Of a DNA stretch of 64,000 nucleotides, positions 8,419 to 18,400 are shown piece after piece. Under the pieces are notes generated by a model. That model worked only from the letters and a program-made list of their open reading frames with translations. It was not told where the DNA came from and made no database searches. The translations under genes and the position numbers were made by a program. This stretch comes from Streptomyces liliifuscus (GTDB lineage: Bacteria > Actinomycetota > Actinomycetes > Streptomycetales > Streptomycetaceae). Every line of letters starts with the position of its first letter. Position 1 is the first letter of the stretch. The stretch spans positions 4,774,001 to 4,838,000 of the forward strand of contig NZ_CP066831.1 of NCBI RefSeq assembly GCF_016598615.1, written 5' to 3'.

Positions 8419-9573
8419 GTGGGTGCGACAGCCGGTGCCGTCTGGGGCCGTGCCGAACAGCAGGACTTCCGCAGCCGGGTGCGTGGCACGCTCCTCGGCG
8501 CGGCCGTCGGGGACACGCTGGGCTCGCCCGTCGCGGGTCTGTCGATGGACGGGATCCGCGAGGCGCACGGGGCTCAGGGGCTCACTGATCTGGCCTTCGG
8601 GCACGGCAGACGCGGAGCCGTCTCCCATCTCACGCAGCTGACGCTGTTCTCCATGGACGGGCTGATAAGGGCCCAGGTGCGCCGGGACACCGGAGCCTGG
8701 CACCCGCCGACGGACCTGCACCGGGCATATCTGCGGTGGGCCGCCACACAGCGCGACTGGGGTCCCGACGAGCGGCGCAAGGAGGACGGCTGGCTGGCCC
8801 GCGAGGAGTGGCTGTACGCCCGGCGTGAGCCCCCGCGCGCCTGTCTGGTGGGGCTCGGCGACGAGATGATGGGGACGCTCGACGCGCCCAAGAACCCCGA
8901 TGAGCGGGGCCCGGAGGCGGCGGTCCGCTCCGCGCCCTTCGGGCTGCTCGTCGGCTGGGAGCCGCAGCTGGTGATGCAGCTCGCGGTGGAGTGCGCCGCA
9001 CAGACCCACGGGCATCCGACGGCCTACCTGTCGGCGGGGGCGTACGCCGTCGTGGTGCACGGTCTGGCGCGCGGTGAGAGCCTCGACGCGGCCGTCCAGC
9101 GGGCGCTGCAGCTGCTCGCCGGGCGCCCGGGGCACCAGCCCGTCGCGGACGCGCTCCAGCAGGCGCTGGGGGCCGTACGGCAGGGCATGCCCACTCCGGC
9201 CCGGGTCGAGGACCTGGCCGGGGCCGGTACGGCGGAGGGGCTGCTCTCGGTCGCCGTCTACTGCGCCCTGGTGGGCGAGGACACCCGCCACGGTCTGTGC
9301 CTGTCGGTGAACCACGGCGGCGACTCGGCGGCCACCGGCGCGCTCACGGGCGCCCTGCTCGGCTCGCTCCACGGCGAGACGGCCCTGCCGCCGTCCTGGC
9401 TGGCCGAGCTGGAGGGCCGCCCCACCATGCTCGTCCTCGCGGACGACTTCGCGATGGAGATGACCCAGGGCCCGGCCCTGCACGGCCCGGCGGGCTCCTC
9501 ACCGGGTTGGCTGGCCCGCTACCCGCGCGGCTACGCGGCCCTGGCGGGCGCCACCCCGGTCCCGGCGGGCTGA
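8419..9573 (+). CDS. ADP-ribosylglycohydrolase (DraG-like) family protein
   Basis: The 384-residue protein opens with RVRGTLLGAAVGDTLGSPV, the canonical first motif of the family, and has NHGGDSAATGALTGALLG near residue 296, the second metal-binding motif (GDSAxTG). These enzymes use a dinuclear Mg/Mn centre to remove ADP-ribose from proteins or small molecules. The acidic residues of both motifs are present, so it is probably active. The first motif has GDTLGSP where many relatives have GDALGxP. It starts at a GTG behind AGGAGG. The substrate is unknown, and no ADP-ribosyltransferase gene is seen in the window. Confidence 0.88.
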   Translation: MGATAGAVWGRAEQQDFRSRVRGTLLGAAVGDTLGSPVAGLSMDGIREAHGAQGLTDLAFGHGRRGAVSHLTQLTLFSMDGLIRAQVRRDTGAWHPPTDLHRAYLRWAATQRDWGPDERRKEDGWLAREEWLYARREPPRACLVGLGDEMMGTLDAPKNPDERGPEAAVRSAPFGLLVGWEPQLVMQLAVECAAQTHGHPTAYLSAGAYAVVVHGLARGESLDAAVQRALQLLAGRPGHQPVADALQQALGAVRQGMPTPARVEDLAGAGTAEGLLSVAVYCALVGEDTRHGLCLSVNHGGDSAATGALTGALLGSLHGETALPPSWLAELEGRPTMLVLADDFAMEMTQGPALHGPAGSSPGWLARYPRGYAALAGATPVPAG

Positions 9574-9595
9574 CCACCGCCCACCGACACTCGAT

Positions 9596-10390
9596 GTGAC
9601 CGGCGCCACAGGGACGAGGGACGCCGGGCGGACAGGGCTGGTCGTGGAACTTTCCCTACGTGCCCGGATACGGGCCGGTGACCCGGAGGCGTTCGCCGAG
9701 CTGTTCACCGCGCACGCGCGGGCCGTCTACAGCTACGCCGCCCGCCTGACCGGAGACCGCACCGCCGCGGAGGACGTGGTCTCCCTGACCTTCCTGGAGG
9801 CGTGGCGCCTGCGGGAGCGGCTGAGACCCGATGCCGGGCCCCCCGAGGAGGACGGCGCCCGGGACGGCCCCGGACTCCCCGAGGGCGACGGGCTGCGGCC
9901 CTGGCTCTACGGCGTCGCCACCAACGTGCTGCGGAACACCCGGCGGGCCACGCGGCGGCACGGTGCCGCGCTCGGCCGCCTCCACGGGAGCAGGGCGGAC
10001 CACGACATCGTGCCGGACTTCGCGGACGAGCTGGTCGGGCGTCTGGAGGACACCGAGCGGCTCGCGGCGGCCCGGGTCGCGCTGAAGCGGCTGCGCAGGT
10101 CCGAGCGCGAGGTGTTCGCGCTGTGCGTCTGGTCGGAGCTGAGCTATGCGGCCGCCGGTGAGGCACTGGGGGTGCCGGCGAGCACCGTACGGTCGCGGCT
10201 CGCCCGTGCCCGGCAGCGGCTGCGGCGCCTGGCGGAGGCGGAGTTGGCCCGCCGCGGGCCCGGGCGGGGGCCGAAGCGGGCCGCCCAGGAAGAAGAGCCT
10301 GAAGAAAAACCGAGACACCGTCCCCGTACCGGACAGGTCCCCAGCAGCCGCCCCGAAGCGGCCCGGTCGACACAGGAGAAGTACCGATGA
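9596..10390 (+). CDS. ECF RNA polymerase sigma factor
   Basis: The 264-residue protein has sigma region 2 at about 25-95 (PEAFAELFTAHARAVYSYAA, TAAEDVVSLTFLEAWR) and region 4 at about 160-215 (LRRSEREVFALCVWSELSYA, then ASTVRSRLARARQRLRR). The C-terminal ~45 residues are charged and probably disordered. Its stop overlaps the next start as ATGA, so the two are translationally coupled. The next gene encodes a single-pass membrane protein, the usual arrangement of ECF sigma and anti-sigma. The GTG at 9596 has no strong ribosome site; a GTG at 9641 (GTGGAACTTTCC) is an alternative. Confidence 0.9.
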   Translation: MTGATGTRDAGRTGLVVELSLRARIRAGDPEAFAELFTAHARAVYSYAARLTGDRTAAEDVVSLTFLEAWRLRERLRPDAGPPEEDGARDGPGLPEGDGLRPWLYGVATNVLRNTRRATRRHGAALGRLHGSRADHDIVPDFADELVGRLEDTERLAAARVALKRLRRSEREVFALCVWSELSYAAAGEALGVPASTVRSRLARARQRLRRLAEAELARRGPGRGPKRAAQEEEPEEKPRHRPRTGQVPSSRPEAARSTQEKYR

Positions 10391-11313
10391 GGCCCGAAGA
10401 GCGCGAGGAACTGGCCAGGCTGCTGCCGAGCCCGGGTGACGCGGTCCTGCCGAGCGACCGCCATGATCTGATGAAGGACCATCTGATGCGAGAGCTCACC
10501 CGGGACGACGTCACGGCCACCGCGGCCACCGCGCGGCCGAGGACCGCCGCCCGCCGCCGGTTCGCCGTACCACTCGCCGCCGCGACCGCCGTCGCCGCCG
10601 TCACCGCGGCCGTCGTCACCGCCACCGCCGGACCGGACGCCCCGACCACCGACCAGGAGGCCGTCGACCTCCTGAACCGCATCGCCACGGTCGCCGCCGC
10701 GAAGAAGTCCGTGGCCGTCCGCGACGACCAGTACGTCTGCATCAGCGTCCAGGGCTCCATGGACATGGAGGAGATGGGCACCCAGGTCTTCCGCCGGACG
10801 GACTGGACCGCCGTCGACGGCAGGCGCTCCGGACTGGCCCGGACCACGGTGGTGTCGGGCCCGAACCTCCCGGGGGAGCGGACCCCCAAGGGCGTCCCGG
10901 CCGACATGACGCTGTCTCCCGACCCGAACGTCACCACGTACCGCGAGCTGGAGGCGCTGCCCACCGACCCCGACCGGCTGCTGAAGAAGATCTACGCGGA
11001 CGCCGCGGGCGAGGGGCAGAGCCGGGACGAGTCCGCGCTGGAGGCGATCGGCGACATGCTCGACACTGCCACCCTCCTCCCCGAGGTGGGCGCGGCCCTC
11101 TACCGCGCCGCCGCGAGGATCCCGGGCGTCAGGGTGGTCGAGAACGCCGAGGACCTCGCGGGACGCCCCGGTATCGGCCTGAGTTTCAAGGACCGCGACG
11201 ACCCCGACGTGTGGGTCTTCGACAGGAAGTCCCTCAACTACCTCGGGTCCGACGAAGTGGCCCTGCTCGGTGCCGGAGTCGTCGACAAGATCGGTGACAC
11301 GCCGAAGAGTTGA
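10387..11313 (+). CDS. CU044_5270-type membrane protein, probable anti-sigma partner
   Basis: The 308-residue protein has a cytoplasmic N-terminus of about 57 residues, one membrane helix at about 58-80 (FAVPLAAATAVAAVTAAVVT) and a ~230-residue extracytoplasmic part. That part has the features I associate with the CU044_5270 family (DQEAVDLLNRIATVAA, AALYRAAARIPGV, VWVFDRKSLNYLGS). Members of this family follow ECF sigma factors in actinomycetes. Coupling by an ATGA overlap supports a functional pair. No zinc-binding anti-sigma HxxxCxxC motif is seen, so any sigma binding would be of another type. Confidence 0.8.
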   Translation: MRPEEREELARLLPSPGDAVLPSDRHDLMKDHLMRELTRDDVTATAATARPRTAARRRFAVPLAAATAVAAVTAAVVTATAGPDAPTTDQEAVDLLNRIATVAAAKKSVAVRDDQYVCISVQGSMDMEEMGTQVFRRTDWTAVDGRRSGLARTTVVSGPNLPGERTPKGVPADMTLSPDPNVTTYRELEALPTDPDRLLKKIYADAAGEGQSRDESALEAIGDMLDTATLLPEVGAALYRAAARIPGVRVVENAEDLAGRPGIGLSFKDRDDPDVWVFDRKSLNYLGSDEVALLGAGVVDKIGDTPKS

Positions 11314-11343
11314 CGCTTCGTCAGCGTGGACGCCCGACGAGAA

Positions 11344-11373
11344 GGGCGACCGCTCCCAAGGGAACGGTCGCCC
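11344..11373. terminator. Bidirectional hairpin terminator
   Basis: GGGCGACCGCTCCC and GGGAACGGTCGCCC form a stem with one mismatch and an AA-centred loop. It lies between the convergent CU044_5270-type gene and the symporter gene and can serve both. Confidence 0.75.
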
Positions 11374-11411
11374 TGCCTCATGCGCCCAACTGCCCTACCA
11401 CCGTACGAAGT

Positions 11412-12956
11412 TCACTCCACGCCCGCCGCCCCCGCGGGAGCCGGTACCGCAGTGGACGTCGAGCCGGGGTCATCGTTGTTGATCTTCTCGATGAGCGCGT
11501 CCCGTTCAGGCGTGTCCTCCGGTTTCACGTACCCGATGAGGATGTAGAGGACGAGCGAGACCGCGAGCGGGATCGACACCTGGTACTGCAGGGGTACGCC
11601 GCCGTCGACGTTCCAGCTGATCGGGTAGTTGACCAGCCAGAAGGTGAACAGGCCGAGCCCCCAGCTGATCAGCGCTGCCGTCGGACCGCTCTTGCGGAAC
11701 CAGGGCAGCAGGCCCAGCATCAGCGGGATCGCGATCGGACCCATGAGCCCCGCGACCCACTTGATGACAACGGTGATGATGTCGTCGAAGAAGCCGGAGT
11801 TGACCTGCGTCGCGATGGCCATCGACAGTCCGAGGAAGAGCAGCGTGGCCCAGCGTGCGGCCAGCAGCCCCATCCGGGTGTCCCACTCGCGCACCTTGCG
11901 CGAGACGGCGGGCATGATGTCGCGCGTGACGACGGCCGCGATCGCGTTGGCGTCGGACGAGCACATCGCCATCGTGTGGGAGAAGAACCCGACGATGACC
12001 AGCCCCAACAGCCCGTGCGGCAGCAGCTGTTCGGCCATCAGGGCGTACGAGTCGGCCGGCACGTCCGTCTTGATGATCAGCGGCGCGACCCACATCGGGA
12101 AGAACAGCACGAGCGGCCAGACCAGCCACAGCACGGCGGACAGGGCGGCCGACCGGGTGGCGGACTTCGCGGAGTCCGTGGCCATGTAGCGCTGGGCCTG
12201 GTTCCACATTCCGCCGTTGTACTCGAAGGTCTTGATGAAGAGATAGGCGATCAGGAAGACCATCATGTACGGGCCGGCCAGCGGCTTGGTGTGGCCGTCG
12301 AGCGCGGGCTCGTCCCAGACGCTCCACAGCGTGCTGAAGCCGTTGAGCTCGGCCATGACCGCGACGAGCATCGCGATACCGGCGATGAACTGGATGATGA
12401 ACTGGCCCAGTTCGGTGAGCGCGTCGGCCCAGAGCCCGCCGACCGTGCAGTAGACGGCCGTCACGGCGCCGGTGATCAGGATGCCCATGTTGAGCGAGAC
12501 ACCGGTGAAGACGGACAAGAGGGTCGCGATGGCGGCCCACTTGGCGCCCACGTCCACGATCTTCAGCAGCACGCCGGACCAGGCGAGCGCCTGCTGGGTG
12601 GGCAGGTTGTAGCGGTTCTTCAGATACTCCAGCGGCGAGGCCACGTGCAGCCGTGAGCGCACCCGGTTGAGCCGGGGCGCGAACAGCTTCGCGCCGATCG
12701 CGATGCCGATGGCGATGGGGAAGGACCAGGTGACATAGGAAGTGATGCCGTACGTATAGGCGATGGCGGCGTAGCCGGTGAACATCACCGCGCTGTAGCC
12801 GGACATGTGATGGGAGATGCCCGACAGCCACCACGGCATCTTGCCGCCGGCCGTGAAGAAGTCGCTGACGTTGTCGACCCGTTTGTGGGACCAGACACCG
12901 ATCGCGACCATCACACCGAAGTAGCCGATGAGCACGGCCCAGTCGAGACCGTTCAT
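11412..12956 (-). CDS. Sodium:solute symporter (SSS family)
   Basis: The 514-residue protein has about 13 hydrophobic segments starting with LDWAVLIGYFGVMVAIGVW. It carries the family features DFFTAGGKMPWWLSGISHHMSG and SGYSAVMFTGYAA near the N-terminus. It should move an organic solute into the cell with sodium. The substrate cannot be read from sequence; sugar or organic-acid carriers are the closest type. The ATG at 12956 has GGGAGGGGG just upstream. It ends about 140 nt from the SDR stop on the same strand, so it may share the SDR transcript. Confidence 0.9.
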   Translation of the reverse strand: MNGLDWAVLIGYFGVMVAIGVWSHKRVDNVSDFFTAGGKMPWWLSGISHHMSGYSAVMFTGYAAIAYTYGITSYVTWSFPIAIGIAIGAKLFAPRLNRVRSRLHVASPLEYLKNRYNLPTQQALAWSGVLLKIVDVGAKWAAIATLLSVFTGVSLNMGILITGAVTAVYCTVGGLWADALTELGQFIIQFIAGIAMLVAVMAELNGFSTLWSVWDEPALDGHTKPLAGPYMMVFLIAYLFIKTFEYNGGMWNQAQRYMATDSAKSATRSAALSAVLWLVWPLVLFFPMWVAPLIIKTDVPADSYALMAEQLLPHGLLGLVIVGFFSHTMAMCSSDANAIAAVVTRDIMPAVSRKVREWDTRMGLLAARWATLLFLGLSMAIATQVNSGFFDDIITVVIKWVAGLMGPIAIPLMLGLLPWFRKSGPTAALISWGLGLFTFWLVNYPISWNVDGGVPLQYQVSIPLAVSLVLYILIGYVKPEDTPERDALIEKINNDDPGSTSTAVPAPAGAAGVE

Positions 12957-13098
12957 ATGCCCCCTCCCAGGGTCGTGTGACGCCCGCTCATCGTGGGTTC
13001 GATGGCATGACTCCGACAACAGCCCGGACTGCCAAGAGGAGGTAAAATAGTTCTGCTCACTGACCTCGGTTCATGTCCATGAACAAGGTCGGATCGGG

Positions 13099-13884
13099 CT
13101 ACCGCATCAGCTCCCCCGCGTTGACCAGCAGCGACTGCCCGGTGATCGCGCGAGCCCGGTCGGACGCCAGGAACGCGGCCGCGTCCGCCACGTCCGAGTC
13201 CGTGGCCAGCTCCGGCAGGGCCATCCGCGAGGTGAGCCGCTCCAGCACCTCGGCCTCCGGCACGCCCTCGGTGTGCGCGGTGAACTTCACGTACGCCTCC
13301 ACCGGCGGCCCCCACATCCAGCCCGGCAGCACGGTGTTCACCCGGATCCGGTGCGGGCCCAGCTCCCGGGCCATGGAGTACATCGCGCTGGTCAGAGCGC
13401 CCTTGGAGGCCGCGTACGCCGCCTGTCGCACCTGGGAGGGGGCGGCGACGGACGACTGCGTGCCGATCACGACCACGGACCCGCCGTGCTCCTTCAGGGC
13501 GGGCAGACAGGCGCGGGTCATCCGCAGTGTGCCGAGCAGGTTCACGTCGAGGACGGACTGCCAGGTGGCGAAGTCGGCGTCCTCCAGACCGCCGAAGTAG
13601 CTGTCCCAGGCGGCCACATGGACGACGGCGTCGATCCGCCCGAACCGCTCCTTCGCAAGCGCGGCGAGCGCCTCGCACTGGCCCTCGTCGGTGATGTCGG
13701 TGGCCCGGAAAGCGGTGTGCGCGCCGTCCGGGTCGAGCTCGGCGGCCGACTTGGCGAGATTGGCCTCGGTGCGGGCGCCGAGCACGGCGTTCCCGCCGTC
13801 CCGCACGACGGCCGCCGCGACCTGGTGACCGAGCCCGGCCCCGACCCCCGAGACGACGACGGTCTTGCCCTGGAGCAGTGACAT
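13099..13884 (-). CDS. SDR-family oxidoreductase
   Basis: The 261-residue protein is a classical short-chain dehydrogenase. It has a cofactor-binding GVGAGLG at about residues 13-19, the active-site Ser in VIGTQSSVA and YAASK with the catalytic Tyr and Lys. The substrate is unknown. A perfect palindrome of the TGACGGnCCGTCA type lies 30 nt upstream of the start, the same element that recurs near another SDR at 60.5 kb. The divergent gene at 13983 shares this intergenic region and may be controlled by the same site. The symporter gene follows on the same strand. Confidence 0.9.
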   Translation of the reverse strand: MSLLQGKTVVVSGVGAGLGHQVAAAVVRDGGNAVLGARTEANLAKSAAELDPDGAHTAFRATDITDEGQCEALAALAKERFGRIDAVVHVAAWDSYFGGLEDADFATWQSVLDVNLLGTLRMTRACLPALKEHGGSVVVIGTQSSVAAPSQVRQAAYAASKGALTSAMYSMARELGPHRIRVNTVLPGWMWGPPVEAYVKFTAHTEGVPEAEVLERLTSRMALPELATDSDVADAAAFLASDRARAITGQSLLVNAGELMR

Positions 13885-13912
13885 TGCAGGCCTCCCGGCT
13901 CTGGCGGTTGAT

Positions 13913-13927
13913 CTGACGGTCCGTCAG
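13913..13927. promoter_or_regulatory. Palindromic operator CTGACGGTCCGTCAG
   Basis: Two perfect 7-bp arms around a single T form a site typical of TetR-type repressors. It sits between the divergent SDR and hypothetical genes. Related sites occur at 59600, 59663, 60489 and 60532. The binding protein is not identified. Confidence 0.6.
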
Positions 13928-13982
13928 AGTAGGTCCGTCCGGAGGAGGAAGGAAGGCCGGACGAGGAAGGAAGGGGAGTGCC

Positions 13983-14834
13983 ATGCTCGATGACACGCCG
14001 AACGACACCCGGAGCGAGGTGTACGCGGAACTGGCCGGCGTCGGCCCGTACGGCGTCCACCCCGGCCATGCCCTGATCACGATGGTGGAGCCGCATCCGG
14101 GCCACGAGTACGCGTACAACCGCTGGTACGAGGACGACCACTACTACGCGGGCGCGATGGCGATGCCGTGGATGTACGCGGGCCGGCGCTGGGTCGCGAC
14201 CCGGGACCTCCAACTCCTGCGCTACCCCGAGAAGTCGGCGGTCGCCCAGCCGGTCACCGCCGGCTGCTACATCTCGACGTACTGGGTCACCGACGGCCGC
14301 TACGACGACCACATGAAGTGGACCGTCGGCATCAACAAACGGCTGAATCGGGACGGCCGCGTCTACCAGGACCGCACGCACGTCTTCACCGCGTTCCAGG
14401 ACCACGAGGCGAGCGTCTACCGGGACGGGGCCGCCGGGCCGCGCGACTTCCACGCCCTAGACCACCCGTACGCGGGCCTGGTGGTGGAGGTCATCGACGC
14501 CGAATCCCCCGCGCAGCGCGCCGAGTTGCTGGAGTGGCTCCGCTCGCGCCACCTCCCCAAACGCCTCGCGGGCTCCCCCGCCTCCATGGTCACGATCTTC
14601 CGCCCGACCCCGCTCCCCGGCGACCGCATGACGTACGTGAAGCAGGTCGAGGGCGTCGATACGCGGCTGACGCTGCTGTGGTTCCTGGAGGCGGATCCGC
14701 GGGAGTGCTGGGATCCGTACTTCACGGGGCTGGACGCTCCCGTGGCCGAAACAGGTCTGGGGCGCGTCGAGTTGGTGGCGCCCTTCATTCCGACGGTGCC
14801 GGGTACGGATCGGTACGTCGACCGCTTGCGGTGA
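13983..14834 (+). CDS. Conserved protein, possible dimeric alpha/beta-barrel (EthD-like)
   Basis: The 283-residue protein has no diagnostic motif I recognise. Features are GHALITMVEPHPGHEYAYNR, NRWYEDDHYYAGAMAMPWMY and a second, similar block ending TYVKQVEGVDTRLTLLWFLE. The first block (short strand, then W-Y-E-D-D-H and an M-rich turn) reminds me of EthD/Dabb-type dimeric barrels, suggesting two such modules. It is divergent from the SDR with a shared palindromic operator, hinting that it acts in the same catabolic process. GGGGAG lies 5 nt before the ATG. Confidence 0.6.
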   Translation: MLDDTPNDTRSEVYAELAGVGPYGVHPGHALITMVEPHPGHEYAYNRWYEDDHYYAGAMAMPWMYAGRRWVATRDLQLLRYPEKSAVAQPVTAGCYISTYWVTDGRYDDHMKWTVGINKRLNRDGRVYQDRTHVFTAFQDHEASVYRDGAAGPRDFHALDHPYAGLVVEVIDAESPAQRAELLEWLRSRHLPKRLAGSPASMVTIFRPTPLPGDRMTYVKQVEGVDTRLTLLWFLEADPRECWDPYFTGLDAPVAETGLGRVELVAPFIPTVPGTDRYVDRLR

Positions 14835-14902
14835 CCCGCCGCGGCATATACGCAGGTCCCTCGCGGTTGACCAACGCACCTACGCGAAAGGGGACTTGAG
14901 GA

Positions 14903-15403
14903 ATGGCCGCAGCACGCGCGCTTCCGCTCACCGCGACCCTGCTCACCGGCACGGTCGCGCTCTACATCACGCTCGTGGCGTTCGGGAACATCACCGACTT
15001 CGGCACCAACCAGCAGTTCGTACAGCACGTCCTGGCCATGGACACCACCTTCAAGGACGACGACCTGATGTGGCGGGCCGTCGAGTCCAAGGGGCTCCAG
15101 GACGCCGCGTACATAGCGATCATCGTGTGGGAGACGGTCGCCGCGCTCGTCCTGATCCTGGGCACGTTCCAGTGGCTCCGCCGCGACCATGTCCGGGCGC
15201 GGCGGACCTCCACGCTCGGGCTGCTGATGTTGATGCTGCTCTTCGGGGCGGGGTTTCTCGCCATCGGTGGCGAGTGGTTCGCGATGTGGCAGTCGGAGGA
15301 CTGGAACGGGCTCGATGCGGCGATGCGGGTGTTTTTGTTGAGCGGGGTTGTGCTGGTGGTGATTCACCTGCCGGTGGAGCGGGTCGGGAGTGACGACGTG
15401 TAG
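14903..15403 (+). CDS. DUF2165-like small integral membrane protein
   Basis: The 166-residue protein has four hydrophobic segments (about 8-28, 72-90, 108-128, 142-160). It contains VAFGNITDFGTNQQFVQHVL and AYIAIIVWETVAALVLI, which match the DUF2165 pattern as I know it. The function of the family is unknown. It lies 68 nt downstream of the preceding gene on the same strand and has its own ribosome site (GGGGACTTGAGG). Confidence 0.75.
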   Translation: MAAARALPLTATLLTGTVALYITLVAFGNITDFGTNQQFVQHVLAMDTTFKDDDLMWRAVESKGLQDAAYIAIIVWETVAALVLILGTFQWLRRDHVRARRTSTLGLLMLMLLFGAGFLAIGGEWFAMWQSEDWNGLDAAMRVFLLSGVVLVVIHLPVERVGSDDV

Positions 15404-15460
15404 GAGTCGCTCCGTGGGGGGTGTCGGGGGTTGTTCGGCGGCCGCGGGCCGGTTGTGGCC

Positions 15461-15499
15461 GGTCGCGCAGTTCCCCGCGCCCCTGACGGGCTGCGCCCG
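15461..15499. repeat. Streptomyces intergenic repeat (GTTCCCCGCGCCCCT core)
   Basis: The stretch contains GCGCAGTTCCCCGCGCCCCT followed by GACGGGCTGCGCCCGTC, a short hairpin. It lies between convergent genes and probably also acts in termination. Other copies are at 41.8, 55.0 and 58.4 kb. Confidence 0.7.
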
Positions 15500-18400
15500 T
15501 CATCGGGCGTGCCTGGTTCGGATCGCGTCGCGGGCCGCCGTGAGCTCCGTGAGGCGGGCGGTGACGCGGTCCCGGTCCGAGCCGGGGCTCTCCAGTACGT
15601 CGGTGAGGACGGCGGCCAGGTTCGCCAGGGCGTCCCAGTCGGGGGTCATGGCCAGGAACTCGGCCAGGCCCCGGTCCGCGGCGGGCCAGTCGGCGAGGGC
15701 GCAGGCGACGAAGCAGCGGCCCTGGGCGCGCTCCGCGTCGTCCAGTCCGCCGCCCTCCTCGATCGTCCGGGCCAGCTCCCGCCAGAAGGGTTCGGCGGCC
15801 GGCAGGCCCTCGGATCTGCTGACGGTGACGGCCAGTTGGAAGGTGCCGGGAATCGGCTCCGCCTCCCGCATCCGCTCGGCCAGTCGGCGGGCCTCGGTCC
15901 ACCGCCCCGCGTGCCGGTGGGCCTCGATGCGCAGGTCGTCCAGGTCGTCGTCGGGCGTCGGCGCCCGGTCCGCGTCGGTCAGGCGGGCCGATGCCTCGTC
16001 CCAGCGGTCGCAGTGCATCAGCAACTCGATGGCCGTACGGCGTGCCCAGTCCACCTCCGTCGCCAGCTCGACGCACCGGTCCAGGTCGGCCAGCGCCCGC
16101 TCGGTCCGTCCGGTCGCCAGGCCGACCCGGGCGCGTGAGGCGTACGCCCATCCGTAGTCCGGGTTCAGCTCCAGGGCACGGTCCAGGTGGCGGAGGGCCT
16201 GGTCGTACTCCTTCATGGCGCGGTAGGTCCCGCCGAGACCTGCCCGTGTGACGTGGTCGTCCGGGCTGCGTTCCAGTATGCGGCCGAAGACCGTGACCGC
16301 CTCCTCGTACAGGCCCACGTTGCGGTACTCCACGCCCAGTTCGTGACTGGTCCAGTCGACGTGGGGATCCGTGTCCACGGCTCGCCGCAGGTCCTCGAAC
16401 TTGCCCTCCGGGTCGCCCAGTTCGTGCTTGGCGTGGGCCCGCATCACCAGCGCCCAGGAGTAGTCGGGCTCCAGCTCGACCGCGCGGTCCAGGTCGGCCA
16501 ACGCCTCCTCGTACCGCCCCAGTTCATGGAGAGCCTGACCTCGACTGGCCAGGGCCGAGGCGTAGTCCGGTTCGAGGGAGACGGCCCGGCCGAGCTCGGT
16601 GACGGCTTCCTCGTAGCGGCGGGCGCGCCGGTAGGCGTCACCCCGCTCGGACGCGACCCAGGCCTCGTCGGGCGCGAGCGCGACCGCACGGTCGAAATCG
16701 GCGAACGCCTCGTCCTGTTCCCCTCGGACGCGGCGCAGCCGGGCCCTGCGCACCAGCGCCCACACATACTCCCCGTCGATGCTCAGCGCACGGTTGAAGT
16801 CGGCGAGCGCCTCGTCGTACCGCCCGAGGGCCTGTCGGCACACGGCTCGCCCGGTCAGGACCTCGCCATCGGTCGGGTCGAGGGCGACGGCGCGGTCGAA
16901 GTCGACGGCGGCCTCCTCGAAACGGGCCGAGAGCCGATAGGTCTCCGCGCGCTCGGCGATGATCCACCAGGTGTCGGGGGCCAGTTCGGCCGCCCGGTCG
17001 AAGGCGGCCAGCGCGGCCGGGAGGTCGTTCATCAGCCGGTGGGTGAAGCCGCGGCCGTAGTGGGCCCGGGCCATCTCCGGATCGAGTTCGAGCGCGCGGG
17101 CGTACTCCTCCAGCGCCCGCCCGTACTCCCCGCCGTGGCGCAGTTCCCTGCCGCGCAGGGTGTGCGCCGCCGCCCGCCCGCCGGTGTCCAGTCCCGGCCG
17201 GGTCACGAGCAGGGCCATCGCTCCCGCCACCCCGGCCTCGTCGTCCGCGAGCGCCTCGCCCAGCTCCCGGCCCCACTCCCTGAGGGCCGCGTTGTCCGTC
17301 ACGTCGCCCGCCTCCGCCAGCATCCGTGCCCAGCGACGGCCGGCGACCGCGTCCTCACGGCAGGTCTCGACCAGCGACCGCAGTGCCCCGCCGAGCGCCG
17401 CGGGCGGCCGGGCGCAGAGCAGGTGGTACGTCTCCTCCAGGCGCAGCCCGCGCCACTCCTCGTCCTCCCACAGGTCCTCGGGCTCCCGGCCGGCCCCCAC
17501 GTCGTCGCCCCACCGGGCGAACGCCTCCGCCAGCCGCCGGTGCCGCCCGGCCCACTCGCGCGGGGACCTGCGTCGCTCCATGCGCAGCATCGGCGCCCGT
17601 ACGACGTCGTGGTACTGCACCCGCTCCCCGCGTTCGCCGACGAACGGCAGCCCGGTCAACCACTCGTACAGCGCGTCCAGTTCGTCGTCCGGGCGGTCGA
17701 CGACCAGGATCCGGAAGACATCGGCGTCGAGCCACCGGGGCAGGGCGCAGATCCCGGCGACCTTGCGGCGGACGGCCGGCTCCGACCTCAGGAACCGTTC
17801 CACGGCGGTGGCGCTCGGGTCGCTCACGGCGTCCGGGTCGCCGGGGCGCTTGTTCGCGAGCGTCGACACGAGGACGGGCAGGCCGCCCGTGAGGCGCAGC
17901 ACCTCCTCGACGACCGGCTCGGCCACGACCCCCTTCCCGGCGAGCAGCCGGCGCGACTCGGTCTCGGTGAACGGCGCGAGCGGAACCTCCGCCACCGAGT
18001 CCAGGCCGCTCCAGCGGGCGGGGTCCAGCGGGCGCTGTCCTGCGGTGACCACGACGACGGTGGCGGGCAGCCTGCTGTCGGCCGTGCCGCGCGTGATCAT
18101 CTCGTGCAGCCACGGGTCGAGATACGGCCCTGTCCGCTCGTACGTGTCGAAGAACAGGACGATCCACTCCGAGGTGGAGGAGGAGAAGGCGGAGGCCGAG
18201 GCGGAGGCGGCGGCGCGCAGTTCGCGGAGCAGGATCGGGGTGAGCACCTTCTCGGGTGACGTCACGAGTTCGATGTCGTCGGGGTTGCGGAAGCGGGCGC
18301 CGAGGCCGGCCCGCAGGCGGTCGGCGCCCTGGGCGAGCCGGTCCGCGGGGAGGGCGCTGGTGAGGAGGCTGCCGCCCGGCAGGGTGGCCTCCACGGCGGC